The notes under the pieces are model-generated. The model made no database searches. It was not told the origin of the DNA and saw only the letters and a program-made list of their open reading frames with translations. From UBA5018 sp947463165 (GTDB taxonomy: Bacteria; Cyanobacteriota; Cyanobacteriia; PCC-6307; Cyanobiaceae), in the NCBI GenBank assembly GCA_943371245.1, contig CALRTY020000007.1, positions 1 to 64,000 on the forward strand: a DNA stretch of 64,000 nucleotides. Reading direction: 5' to 3'. Every line of letters begins with the position of its first letter. The stretch's first letter is position 1. Positions 1 to 8,056 of the stretch are shown piece by piece. The position numbers were made by a program, and so were the translations under genes.

Positions 1-104
1 TTGCTGTCAGCAACCATCGCCGCGAGGGCGTCAATCTGACCAGCGTTAAGGAATTCGCCGCGGGCATCAGCCTGCGCAACGACCTTGGTGAAGGCGTCGA
101 ACAT
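1..104 (-). CDS. cpcB: C-phycocyanin beta subunit, 5' end only
   Basis: The minus strand reads out of the window with an N-terminus beginning MFDAFTKVVAQADARGEF, which is the conserved start of phycocyanin beta chains. The protein carries phycocyanobilin and forms the alpha/beta hexamers of phycobilisome rods on the thylakoid surface. Only about 34 codons are present. The ATG lies at 102-104 and is preceded on its strand by an AGGAGC ribosome site about six bases upstream, which supports this start. The linker genes upstream end in a strong terminator at 347-368, so cpcB probably has its own promoter in the roughly 240 bases between. cpcA presumably follows outside the window. Confidence 0.93.
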   Translation of the reverse strand, partial: MFDAFTKVVAQADARGEFLNAGQIDALAAMVADS

Positions 105-346
105 TGAGGGCTCCTGTTCTCGACGTCGGGGTCGGGAGTGGGTGGGAAGGACCATGTTGGTTACAAGCCACCCACAGCTGACGTGGAGCACACGCCATGG
201 CTGCAAGGCACTTGGCCAATTGGTTGAAACCATTGTTGGATCCCGCCCCCACCATTAGGGGCTGCCCTTTACAAACGGTCATCAGCTCTTTCATCTCTGG
301 GGGCGGCGGCTTTGTACCGGGATCGCCGGTGAGCGCTGCTGGCCAT
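105..346 (-). promoter_or_regulatory. cpcB leader and probable promoter region
   Basis: This stretch separates the linker-gene terminator from the cpcB start and shows no convincing gene on either strand. Phycocyanin operons are normally strongly transcribed from a promoter upstream of cpcB, so the promoter is expected here. I could not pick a single clear -35/-10 pair by eye, and the exact transcription start is unassigned. Confidence 0.45.
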
Positions 347-368
347 AAAAAAAGCCCCCCAAGGGGGC
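347..368 (-). terminator. rho-independent terminator after the rod-linker genes
   Basis: Read on the minus strand this is a G/C stem (GCCCCC with GGGGGC and a short loop) followed by a run of seven T. It lies about 100 bases downstream of the small linker gene at 469-678 and would end transcripts of the linker genes before cpcB. Confidence 0.85.
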
Positions 369-468
369 ATAGAAGCCAAAACCCAGCAGGGTGGACTGGA
401 CCCAACAGGGGAAGTGGAAAGGGATTCAGCTGGGCAGCATGGGCTGCCTTGCCGAAATCCCCTAAGGC

Positions 469-678
469 TCAAAGATCGCCACCACTCACGTTTACGCCTG
501 TGATGGTGCCGCCCATGCGTTGCACCTGGCGCATGGTTTCGTTCATGCGGGTGAAGGGCACATTCAGCACGAGGTCAGCCGTGCGGGAGTAGTCGTTATT
601 GGCAAGTCCAGTCACAGTGAAAGTGACTTGACGGCCACTGGCGAAATTGGTGCCACGGGTACCGGCGGAAACCTTCAT
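469..678 (-). CDS. cpcD: small CpcD-type phycobilisome linker
   Basis: The 69-residue product is a single CpcD domain. The motif VPFTRMNETMRQVQRMGG near the C-terminus matches the rod-capping linker family, which sits at the distal end of phycocyanin rods and limits their length. I chose the ATG at 676-678. A longer reading with a TTG start at 726 adds only 16 residues without family resemblance, and neither start has a good ribosome site. The gene lies 182 bases downstream of cpcC on the same strand and is followed by a strong terminator, so the two may share a transcript. It could equally be a ferredoxin-NADP reductase-like or other CpcD-only linker, but the size fits CpcD. Confidence 0.82.
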   Translation of the reverse strand: MKVSAGTRGTNFASGRQVTFTVTGLANNDYSRTADLVLNVPFTRMNETMRQVQRMGGTITGVNVSGGDL

Positions 679-860
679 TGGAAGCAAGTGCGAGTGATGG
701 AGGTTGTGGTTGGGCTTGAGCCTCAAATGGACCCAAAGCCCCCCGATCAGCCAACCGATTTAGGTTGACTGATCCTAGCTAAACGGCCCAGGTTAAGCGA
801 TCAGGATTAAATAAGCTGAGCCAAACAGCAAATTGGGCTAGACAGCCCGAGGTGGCTGGC

Positions 861-1706
861 TCAGTTAACCGGAGTGATGCTGGCGATCCGCCCACCTTCT
901 CGGTGAATCTGTTGCTGGTATTCCAGCATCTTATTGAAGGGGATAAAGCGCACGCGATTGCTGCGCTTGTGCAGGCGGTAGTTACAGAAGCCGCTGATTT
1001 CAACACGGAACATACGGCCCTCTTCGCCGGCACCGACGCCTTGACGGGCGACGCCATCGCTGACCACCTTGCGGAATCCAGCGCCAGCGGCGTTGGGGCT
1101 GATCACCGGCAGGGCTTGGCCAGCATGGACTGAGGGATTCAGCCGTGACTGGTTCTTGAGCAGATCACCGCGGACAGAAGCACCTACGCCACGGGCGAGC
1201 TGCAACATATAGCTGAACTGCAGACCTTGTTGGCCAACGTTATAGTCCCAGCCGTGCAGGTAAGGCACCACTTCTTCGCCGAAGCGATTCTGATACTCGG
1301 CGCTGTCGAGGTAGGAATCGATTTCCGCGTCAAAACCCTGCTCCTGCAGGATCGTGAAGTGGTGCAGCATCTCCGCCTTGTTCTGGGGTGCACGACCCAG
1401 CAGATGCTTGAAGTTGAGCTCGATAAAGCGGTAGGAATTGCAGTTCTCGAAGAACTTTTGCTTGTAGAGACCGCTCTTGGCAACCTGGCGCACAAACTCG
1501 CGCACGCTGAGGTAACCCCGCCTGAACAGCGACTCAGGACCATCAAGGCGCTCGCTGGCCATTACGTACTGATTGCCCAGCACCTGCTTGTAGACGGCGC
1601 GGATCAGGGCAGCCTTGTCGTTTTCAGTGGCGTTTGACCAATTTTCCTTGTTGCGGTCGCTGGCGAAGCGCTCGATGCCTAGGTAGGCAGCGTTGGCGAG
1701 GGTCAT
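861..1706 (-). CDS. cpcC: phycobilisome rod linker polypeptide CpcC
   Basis: The 281-residue protein has the two domains of a phycocyanin rod linker. A PBS-linker domain covers roughly residues 15-145, with the stretch FNSYRFIELNFKHLLGRAP-like sequence typical of the family. A CpcD domain forms the C-terminus (about residues 228-281, ending GGRIASITPVN). Rod linkers thread the central hole of stacked phycocyanin hexamers and tune energy flow toward the core. The start MTLANAAYLGIERF is the usual start of this family. An in-frame upstream extension to 2021 is low-complexity and is read divergently through the gene at 1948, so I exclude it. The length agrees with CpcC proteins. Confidence 0.92.
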   Translation of the reverse strand: MTLANAAYLGIERFASDRNKENWSNATENDKAALIRAVYKQVLGNQYVMASERLDGPESLFRRGYLSVREFVRQVAKSGLYKQKFFENCNSYRFIELNFKHLLGRAPQNKAEMLHHFTILQEQGFDAEIDSYLDSAEYQNRFGEEVVPYLHGWDYNVGQQGLQFSYMLQLARGVGASVRGDLLKNQSRLNPSVHAGQALPVISPNAAGAGFRKVVSDGVARQGVGAGEEGRMFRVEISGFCNYRLHKRSNRVRFIPFNKMLEYQQQIHREGGRIASITPVN

Positions 1707-1947
1707 GGGCGTGCGGGGCGGGGGCGGGCCGGGAAGACAATGGGCAGGCTTTGGCTGGCGACTGGCGGCTGACCAGCTAGGTGGAGAGACACCAGGGCAC
1801 AGCTCCACTCTCGATCTTATGGGCGACCTTGGGCCCTTTTGCAGGCCTTTCAGAATCGTTACAATTGCTTTGCTGCCACGGGCTCTGGTTTCCTTGGCCG
1901 CCGCCAGATACCATCCGGCCACCGCCAACCCTTGCTGCGCCGCTGCC

Positions 1948-2265
1948 ATGGCCGACAGCGCCAGGTCTGGCCAGGGCAAACGCCGCCTTGCCGACCAGCT
2001 CCAAGCCCTCTCCCAGCTCACAGAAGCCCTGGTCGTGAAGCTGGTGGACCTGGAGGAGCGGCTGCAACGCGCCGAGCCGATCGCGAATCAACAAGGGGGT
2101 GCGGCCCTAGCCCAAAGCGCTCCACTTGGATCCTCGTCCGATGCTGCTCCTAGCAATCCCCAGGAGGCCAAGGAGGCCCCGGGAAAGCCGAGCCCCGGCC
2201 CAGGCAGCGCCCCTGCCCCAAAGCCTCCCAGGCGCCAGGGTCGCCGAAATCGCGGCATAGCATAA
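1948..2265 (+). CDS. small conserved-looking hypothetical protein with coiled coil and basic tail
   Basis: This 105-residue reading frame lies between the two linker genes, on the opposite strand. Residues 8-40 (SGQGKRRLADQLQALSQLT and following heptads) look like a short coiled coil. The remainder is rich in Pro, Ala and Ser and ends in a basic segment RRQGRRNRGIA. I do not recognise a domain. The ATG at 1948 is chosen because the N-terminal MADSARSG onward has protein-like composition, whereas the upstream extension is shadow sequence over the cpcC leader. Its position among rod genes suggests a phycobilisome-related or thylakoid role, but that is only context. Confidence 0.5.
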   Translation: MADSARSGQGKRRLADQLQALSQLTEALVVKLVDLEERLQRAEPIANQQGGAALAQSAPLGSSSDAAPSNPQEAKEAPGKPSPGPGSAPAPKPPRRQGRRNRGIA

Positions 2266-2408
2266 CATCCAAAATTAATTAAGGGACTAATTTTTAGACC
2301 CACAATTAGCCCCGCAGAGTCTATGGAGGCTACAGCGCTTCAAGGTCTTGCGCCGGCTGCGAATCGTCGATCGAATTTTTGCAGCTGCGATTATCTATCA
2401 AAACCGGC

Positions 2409-3158
2409 TTAGCCGTTAGTGCTGAGCATGGCGGCGATGGTGCTGATCAGTAGACGGCCTATTTCCAGACTGCCTATGGCTACCAGGGCCAGCCACAGCC
2501 GCTGGGCAAGCAGGGGAGGCTGGCCTGCCACCCAGGCGGGCGAGATGGTCAGTTGATTGAGTTGGCCGCCTGCGGCTGGGTCAGCGCTGGGAGCTCGCTG
2601 GGCGGTGATTTCGCGCCAATAGGCGCCGTAGCGGGGGGCTTGTTGGTTGAAAGGCAGATCGCCGATGGCACGGCCCGCCAGCAGGCGGGAACGCTGGTAG
2701 GGCACCTGGTCCTCGCCAAAATTCAACAAATACTCTTCTGAATTGAGCAAAATATCCACCAATTCTGGCAGCCCCCGTTCGGCAATCACAATAGACCAGA
2801 CAATTTGCTCTTGAACTCCGTAGGTTGGGCGGCCGAGCACTCGGCCAATAAGATGCTCAACAATGCGATAATTACTGTTACAACGGTAGAAGTCGTTGCG
2901 AAATTTACTTGATAGCAGCAGGCCCCGCGCGAACTGGCGCACGGTGATTTGACCGCTCCGCAGCTGGGATTCCAGCCGGGGGTCTCGATCAGCTTTAAAG
3001 GCGTGAAAGAAAATTTGCCGATAAGCCTGTTCGATCAGAATGTCGAGGGCCCTTAAATCTTGATTACCCCTACGGGGGGTTTCTTCGCCGGTGGTCATGA
3101 AGCTGTTTACGCGGGCATTGATGCTCGCGGGAGCGGCACTCAGCAGGGGAACAGACAT
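2409..3158 (-). CDS. cpcL: CpcG-family linker with hydrophobic C-terminus (CpcL-like)
   Basis: The 249-residue protein starts MSVPLLSAAPASINARVNSF, as rod-core linkers do. A PBS-linker domain follows over about residues 20-170, with SKFRNDFYRCNSNYRIVEHL and VLGRPTYG. In place of a polar core-binding tail, the last 30 or so residues are strongly hydrophobic (RLWLALVAIGSLEIGRLL, then ISTIAAML). This is the arrangement described for CpcL (CpcG2), which anchors core-less phycocyanin rods to the thylakoid membrane and passes energy to photosystem I. The stop lies 2409-2411 and the gene begins 16 bases downstream of cpcT, so the two are probably co-transcribed. It may also be annotated as cpcG; the CpcL reading is an inference from the C-terminus. 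Confidence 0.85.
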   Translation of the reverse strand: MSVPLLSAAPASINARVNSFMTTGEETPRRGNQDLRALDILIEQAYRQIFFHAFKADRDPRLESQLRSGQITVRQFARGLLLSSKFRNDFYRCNSNYRIVEHLIGRVLGRPTYGVQEQIVWSIVIAERGLPELVDILLNSEEYLLNFGEDQVPYQRSRLLAGRAIGDLPFNQQAPRYGAYWREITAQRAPSADPAAGGQLNQLTISPAWVAGQPPLLAQRLWLALVAIGSLEIGRLLISTIAAMLSTNG

Positions 3159-3174
3159 GTTTTTCGGCAATAAT

Positions 3175-3777
3175 TCAGACTTGGAGTAGCGATTGCCACT
3201 CAGGTGGTATCTCTTCGCCATAGTCGTGGGTGCGCTCAAACTCGAATGGCCCAGCCAGGGAGCCCCACACCTGCTCGTGGCTGGTGGGGTCGTGACCGGT
3301 GTCGATTGTGCGCATGCCCGTGGGGCTGAGTTCCAAACGACTCACCAGGTAGGTGATGCTGCCCTTGCGCTCCACCATGCAGCGGCAGCCGGGTTCCACC
3401 TCACCCACGAAGCCATCGCCCTGTTCCCGCACCAGGTAGGCGCAGCCCTCCAGGGGCCGCAGGTCGCCCGGCTGGATGCTTTGGCGCAGCTCGGCATTGT
3501 CGACCGCGCCCCAGAAGCGCTGGTCATCCACCAGCGCCTGGTTGGAGATCGTCAACTGATCGCCCTGGCGCTGGGCCCTTAGCACCCGGATCCGGTAGGG
3601 AGCGGCGGGATTGATCGCGTAACTCTGCTCCAGCAGCAGGGAACCCGGCTCGAGCTGGGGCAGGGGCCGGAATTTAACCAAAATGTGGGCGTACAGAGGT
3701 GGATTCTCAAAGGCCTGGTGCTGGTTGCTGAAGCCGGCGCTCAGCATCCGCACCAGTCGAAACAGAGAATCGCCCAT
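3175..3777 (-). CDS. cpcT: phycobiliprotein chromophore lyase CpcT
   Basis: The 200-residue protein belongs to the CpcT/CpeT family of lipocalin-like bilin lyases. CpcT attaches phycocyanobilin to Cys-153 of the phycocyanin beta chain. Family hallmarks are the early SNQHQAFENPPLYAHI block, LEQSYAINPAAPYRIRV, and GCRCMVERKGSITYLVSR in the second half. Length is typical of the family. The ATG at 3775-3777 begins MGDSLFRLVRMLSAGFSN, matching family N-termini. It immediately precedes the CpcL-like gene (16-base gap), which places a phycocyanin lyase and a phycocyanin linker in one transcription unit. Confidence 0.92.
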   Translation of the reverse strand: MGDSLFRLVRMLSAGFSNQHQAFENPPLYAHILVKFRPLPQLEPGSLLLEQSYAINPAAPYRIRVLRAQRQGDQLTISNQALVDDQRFWGAVDNAELRQSIQPGDLRPLEGCAYLVREQGDGFVGEVEPGCRCMVERKGSITYLVSRLELSPTGMRTIDTGHDPTSHEQVWGSLAGPFEFERTHDYGEEIPPEWQSLLQV

Positions 3778-3830
3778 GGCACCATGCCTGAAACGGGTGG
3801 GCTGAAGCTACAGGCCAGCGGGCAGCGCCC

Positions 3831-4094
3831 TCACAACCCCAGTAGGCGCAAGCGGAACTGCGCCACCTGCTCCGCCAGCTCAGGCTGGTCCTGGCGGAAC
3901 GGATGCTCGGCCAGCTCGGCCAGCACCAAGGCCAGCTTGTCGCTGGCCGCTAGCCCCGGCTGGGGATGCCGCCGGCTGTGCAGCTGCCAGGCTTGGTCGA
4001 AGGCCTGGGCGAAGCTGTCGGCGTTATTGAACATCCGATCGCCACCCTGGTGGCTGGAGAGGCTCATGATGGTGCTGCTGGTTTGTGGCATCAT
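3831..4094 (-). CDS. hypothetical protein upstream of cpcT
   Basis: An 87-residue product with a mostly helical, Ala/Leu/Gln-rich composition (FAQAFDQAWQLHSRRH, LALVLAELAEHPF). I do not recognise the family. Alternative starts are ATG at 4094, 4091 or 4067; none has a clear ribosome site. It lies 53 bases upstream of cpcT on the same strand and so may be in the phycocyanin biogenesis unit. No signal peptide or membrane segment is visible. Confidence 0.5.
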   Translation of the reverse strand: MMPQTSSTIMSLSSHQGGDRMFNNADSFAQAFDQAWQLHSRRHPQPGLAASDKLALVLAELAEHPFRQDQPELAEQVAQFRLRLLGL

Positions 4095-4205
4095 CGACGA
4101 CCGCTGGAGGCCAGAGGTCCTAACTATCTCTAATGATAATCAGAGCGACCCGGCAATACCCCTTAATCAGCGGCATAAAAATCATCTTTACAGTCAGCCA
4201 ACACC

Positions 4206-5708
4206 CTATCGGTACTGGCTCAAGCAAGCCTGTGCAAACTTCAACTTTGGATGGTTTTCATTGGCGGAAGCCATCCAGGAATGCCTGCGATAAAAGGCTA
4301 TCGATTCGCTTAGCTGAGCCTCAATCGTAAAGGGCTCATTGCGACGCCGCCCCCATTGACAAGCCCAAGGCCCCAGCCTGAGGGCTTGGCGCACCCAGGG
4401 ATGAATAGGAATCGAAAGATCACCCAAATATTCAGTACTGTCAAATAGCTCAGGCCCCAGGCGGTGGAGACTATTTAATTTTGCCAACAAGCGTCGCAAC
4501 AGCTGATCTAGGGTCGCCTGAGTGGGATGGTTAATGGTGTGCGCAAGGGGTATGTCGCGAAAGTTGGCGGCAATCCAATCGGATATCTCCACATCGCAGT
4601 CGGACTCTCGTGACGACAATTCATTGAGAGATTGGCCATGAGCATTAAGCAATAAATTGGCAATCTGCGGTGTACAGCGATACTCCATCAAGTCGGCATA
4701 CTCCAATCCCTCCTGCGCTGCGGCCATGGCCAGGAAGTCGTGGTATGGCCCCAAAGGGGATTCGGATTCAAGCGCCGGCAGACGACCCTCTGGATCTTGC
4801 GCATAGGTGGTCCAAGGGAAATATCCTTCGTAATGAAGATTCGGCAGCACAAAGCTCCTTGATTCATCGGGCAACAAAGAGCGCAGATATGGGCTATCGA
4901 GACCTATATTATTACGATAGCCAGGCTGAACTCGGTGCATCACCAGCACATCGGCATTGACCAGCTCACGGTGAAGATTGGCAACATCATCGGCAGTCGC
5001 CAGATGCACCGATGGACAAAAATGAATATCGGCCTGAGTTAATTTCTGCTGCATGCCAAGCAGCAACGGATAAGCCTGGCAATTTCCCACCACCATTATC
5101 TTCAACCTCTGACTTGCAGGCCTTGACACTTGAATAGAAAACTCTTTAGCTTGACCGGCAGATTCTGGCAATTGATCTGGGGACTTTGGTATTTGACTAG
5201 CAGGTATAACAGCATTACTGGCGGCAGCAATAGCCTGCCCGGCAGACATGGGCGCTTGCCTGACAGGGAGAATGGGTGCAGGCAGTCTCTGCAAAAAGGC
5301 TAACTTGATGGGAATCCAGGCAACAGAAGCGTCATGGAACTGATAAAGTCTCTTCAACAAATCAATTCCCTGATCTCGCCAAAATTCAGCCCCAGGGTAA
5401 CCCTCGCTAATTAGCTCAACAATCCAGATTGCTCCGTATCGGCAACATAACTCCTCATGAATTTCCACCCAATCAGGCTGGGGAGAAGCAAAATTTGTTA
5501 GGGCTAAGAAAAGTTCTGCACCAGCCAGGGCTAGAGGAATGGCTTCGGCTCGATTCTGATCGCCAAGCTCCATCATGCACTTGTAGCAAGCAAGAGCATG
5601 TTCACGGACTTTTTCCATTTCGCCAGGCTGGCGAAACAGGCCAGGAAGCTGGTCTACCAAACCATTAACCTGATCAACAAGATAATCGATTGCGACCTTG
5701 GTCATCAT
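4206..5708 (-). CDS. WcbI-domain protein, likely capsule/surface polysaccharide modification
   Basis: The 500-residue protein has an N-terminal helical region (about residues 1-150), a Pro/Ala/Gln-rich linker, then a domain opening with KIMVVGNCQAYPLLLGM near residue 205. This matches the WcbI family, named for a Burkholderia capsule biosynthesis enzyme of acetyltransferase or related fold. The conserved stretch continues through the HRVQPGYR region. WcbI-type proteins act on polysaccharide or are fused to glycosyltransferases. Here it sits beside phycobilisome genes and far from the glycan island at 38-54 kb, so its substrate is unknown. ATGs at 5708 and 5705 are tandem. Codon composition is more AT-rich than the phycobilisome genes beside it. 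Confidence 0.75.
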   Translation of the reverse strand: MMTKVAIDYLVDQVNGLVDQLPGLFRQPGEMEKVREHALACYKCMMELGDQNRAEAIPLALAGAELFLALTNFASPQPDWVEIHEELCCRYGAIWIVELISEGYPGAEFWRDQGIDLLKRLYQFHDASVAWIPIKLAFLQRLPAPILPVRQAPMSAGQAIAAASNAVIPASQIPKSPDQLPESAGQAKEFSIQVSRPASQRLKIMVVGNCQAYPLLLGMQQKLTQADIHFCPSVHLATADDVANLHRELVNADVLVMHRVQPGYRNNIGLDSPYLRSLLPDESRSFVLPNLHYEGYFPWTTYAQDPEGRLPALESESPLGPYHDFLAMAAAQEGLEYADLMEYRCTPQIANLLLNAHGQSLNELSSRESDCDVEISDWIAANFRDIPLAHTINHPTQATLDQLLRRLLAKLNSLHRLGPELFDSTEYLGDLSIPIHPWVRQALRLGPWACQWGRRRNEPFTIEAQLSESIAFYRRHSWMASANENHPKLKFAQACLSQYR

Positions 5709-6422
5709 TCTAAGAAATGAGCATTCAACAAGCCAACTCAGGAGCAGGTAGAAAGCGGATTTAGATAATAGACAAAATCCATGGAATCACGGCAGCCCCT
5801 GCCACAATATAAATTTCCGTTCCAGGATACAACATCTAAGGCCTGGTTAACAGTCCCCTGCAATCCTTGCGCAAACCTTTCGCAAACCTTTCGCAAATCT
5901 GGGCAATGGGCACCGAGGGCCCCCTGCGCGGCCCTACAAACTCTCACTGGCTTAGTAAGCAAGCTCCGCAGGCGGCATTCCAGGCCAGTGCTTGCAAGCA
6001 ACTAGAAGCGGATCACCTCTGCCACTGCGCCCGGCCGCAGCGCTTCCCCAGGGAAGCAGAGCTCGCCGGCAATCAAGTACATTTATGCCAAGATTTATAG
6101 GTAAAAATTACTTCCCAAAAAAGCCGATACAGACCAACCCAAGTCTCTTTTTGCAGTTTTGCGGTAATTGATTTAATCGAGTGCATGTGCTATTGCCACC
6201 ATCAGCCCGGAGCTATCAGCTTAATACCATCAGCCTGTGGCAAGGCGAAAACGGGCTGACTATCATGGCTTAAGCTAGCTATTATGAATTAAACTAGCCA
6301 TGATAGTTTAAGCTAACTATTCTGATTCAAGCTGGCTATTGTAGCTTAAGCTAGTAGCTTAAAGCGGTCGGCGCTCCCAGGGGCCGGTCTCGATGGGCGT
6401 CTCCCCTAATTCCCAGGTCAGC
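5709..6422. other. 714-base intergenic region
   Basis: No convincing gene on either strand. It holds a short duplication around 5868-5895 (repeated CGCAAACCTTT-type words) and a run of degenerate 19-21 bp repeats at about 6266-6362 listed separately. Promoters for the divergent-side genes are not identifiable by eye. Confidence 0.7.
6266..6362. repeat. degenerate tandem repeat, about 19 bp unit
   Basis: Four to five diverged copies of a unit resembling TTTAAGCTAACTATTCTGA follow each other without spacers. The words AAGCTAG and CTATT recur at about 19-base spacing. The run stops just before the 3' end of the DUF3598 gene. Confidence 0.75.
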
Positions 6423-7211
6423 TCAAAGCGCCGTGGCGATGATCTGGGTGGAGGAAAGCCAGGCGCCGCTGGCGTCGTAGCGGCGGATCAGCCGTTCCAA
6501 TCGCTGGGGGGCGGGCAGCCAACCGGCCTCCACCAACAGGGCTTGCCGGTGGCTCACCTGGGTGGGCGAGAGGCTGTAGCCCCCATCCGGCAGCAGCAGT
6601 AGCCGGGCGCCGTCGCCGTGTACCTCTTCCCGTTCGCCCAGCTGGGTGCGGATTTGAATTTGATCGCCATCGCCGCGCTCGATTTGCAATACACAACCGC
6701 AGAGCTGCGGCTCCGGCCAATCGGCCGTAATCGTGGCCGCCTGGCCAGACCATGGGCCGAGCAAATTGCCCCACTCCAGCGGCGGCCGTTCGCTCGCCGC
6801 CGTGCCCGCCCGAAATTCCCGAATCAGCACCAGGCGCTCGAGGGCCCCCTCCGGGCTGTGCAGCTGCACCAGCCGGTGGCGGCGATCGCCAGCCACAAAG
6901 CCAAACTCCGCCCCGAAGACGCTGGCCGGTGCCAGCTGCAGGGTCCCCTTGCTGAACGAGCCCGTCTCAAAAAACACCACCTGCCGGCCCAGGCTGCGGT
7001 AGTCCTGGCTGTAATCACTGCTGGGGACGCTCTCGTAGCCATCAGCGCCATAGCGGCGCAGCCGAAACCGCACCAGCCGCTCCTCTTGCGCCTGCTCCAG
7101 GGTGAGAATTGAGGGCGTCGTATCGATCACCAGCCCATCGGCATTCAGCGAACAAAAGGAGCCGCGCCATTCGCCGAGGTTGCGCAAAAAGTTGTCCCAC
7201 TGACTCCCCAT
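6423..7211 (-). CDS. DUF3598-type protein
   Basis: The 262-residue product begins MGSQWDNFLRNLGEWRGSF, the characteristic opening of cyanobacterial DUF3598 proteins, which have a lipocalin-like fold related to the CpcS/CpcT bilin lyases. Typical blocks include GRQVVFFETGSFSKG and, in the second half, ERLIRRYDASGAWLSSTQ. I chose the ATG at 7209-7211 rather than a GTG four codons upstream because of the family N-terminus. The molecular role is not established; given the fold, binding of a tetrapyrrole or other hydrophobic ligand is possible. It is flanked on both sides by tandem-repeat DNA. Confidence 0.8.
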   Translation of the reverse strand: MGSQWDNFLRNLGEWRGSFCSLNADGLVIDTTPSILTLEQAQEERLVRFRLRRYGADGYESVPSSDYSQDYRSLGRQVVFFETGSFSKGTLQLAPASVFGAEFGFVAGDRRHRLVQLHSPEGALERLVLIREFRAGTAASERPPLEWGNLLGPWSGQAATITADWPEPQLCGCVLQIERGDGDQIQIRTQLGEREEVHGDGARLLLLPDGGYSLSPTQVSHRQALLVEAGWLPAPQRLERLIRRYDASGAWLSSTQIIATAL

Positions 7212-7289
7212 CGCTGGCACCAATCCCGGTAGACAACAGGCAGGATCCTAGGAACCACAGCTGGCAGTCCAAGGACACCCTTGTAACAT

Positions 7290-7480
7290 CGGCCAATTGG
7301 CTGCGGCGCATTAGTAGCGGCCAATTGGCCGCGTTGCATTAGCCGCGTTCTATTGGCGGCGCTTTATTGGCGGCGTTGCATTAGCGGTAGTACGCTTGCG
7401 GCGGCATATTGGCAGCGGCATATTGATAGCGGCATATTTATGGCGGTACATTCGTGGCAGTCAACTAGTAGCGGCCAATC
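7290..7480. repeat. degenerate tandem repeat, 14 bp core unit
   Basis: Consecutive units such as GGCGCTTTATTGGC, GGCGGCATATTGGC, AGCGGCATATTGAT and AGCGGCATATTTAT can be read directly. Longer composite units containing GGCCAATTGGC flank them at both ends (7290-7335 and 7470-7480). There are no spacers, so this is not a CRISPR array. The rest of the gap 7212-8056 has no gene I can support. Confidence 0.8.
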
Positions 7481-7701
7481 GGCTAGAGCCAGAATTCCCA
7501 GGGGGTCTAATTTGGTCATAGGGCATCCCGACTATCGCTGGCTAATTGCTGGGGAGTCCTTGGAAAATATAGACTTCTTTGATATTGCAAGCCGAGGGGA
7601 CTGGCCGCATATGGGTATCTCGAAAATGACCATTTAACCCAGGCTGATTGTGGAGCTGCCCTTCACCGCAATGCGTCTCGGCTCGTGAAACCGGTGGGAT
7701 T

Positions 7702-7818
7702 TAAGGGCACCTCGAAAAATTTCCCTTTCGGCTCCCGCGAGCTAAAGCAAAGCCAGTCGCTGCACACATATTGCATCATGAGACCAGCGGAATTTGGGAT
7801 TTTTCCGAGGTGCCCTTA
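7702..7818. mobile_element. MITE-like element, copy 1 (117 bp, IS5-like ends)
   Basis: The element begins TAAGGGCACCTCGAAAAAT and ends with its near-inverse (ATTTTTCCGAGGTGCCCTTA). The first 13 bases are perfectly inverted, followed by a one-base offset. There is no room for a transposase. Such ends are typical of IS5-family elements. Two related copies lie at 53223-53330 and 61706-61821; all share an internal CGGGAGCC-type word and a GGAATTTGGG- or CAAATT-type word near the ends. No clear target-site duplication is seen here. Confidence 0.78.
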
Positions 7819-7841
7819 TGATTTGCTGTGGTGTCTACAAC

Positions 7842-7960
7842 GATTTTGCGCCTACAAGAGCTTGGCGCCCATAGTGTTTTGCCTTTATAGCGGTTTTGCA
7901 CCCATAACGGCTTGACGCTTAAGACGGCTTGGCGTTTATAGCGAATTAGCGTTTGCAATT
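7842..7960. repeat. degenerate tandem repeat, about 17 bp unit
   Basis: About seven diverged units follow each other, for example CGGTTTTGCACCCATAA, CGGCTTGACGCTTAAGA and CGGCTTGGCGTTTATAG. It starts 23 bases after the MITE-like element and ends about 100 bases before the gamma-glutamyltransferase stop codon. Confidence 0.75.
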
Positions 7961-8056
7961 ATTTTCTCGGTCATGACTTAGCCTTCCCCAGGCCTTCCTT
8001 GCCATATTTGTTATACAATTTGCTCGCGCGATCGCCCGTGATTGATAGGCCTTGGC

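Noticed and set aside
1707..2021. N-terminal extension of cpcC
   Set aside because: Low-complexity text upstream of the standard CpcC start, and it overlaps the divergent small gene.
4670..4960. Small plus-strand gene inside the WcbI gene
   Set aside because: Antisense frame with random-looking composition.
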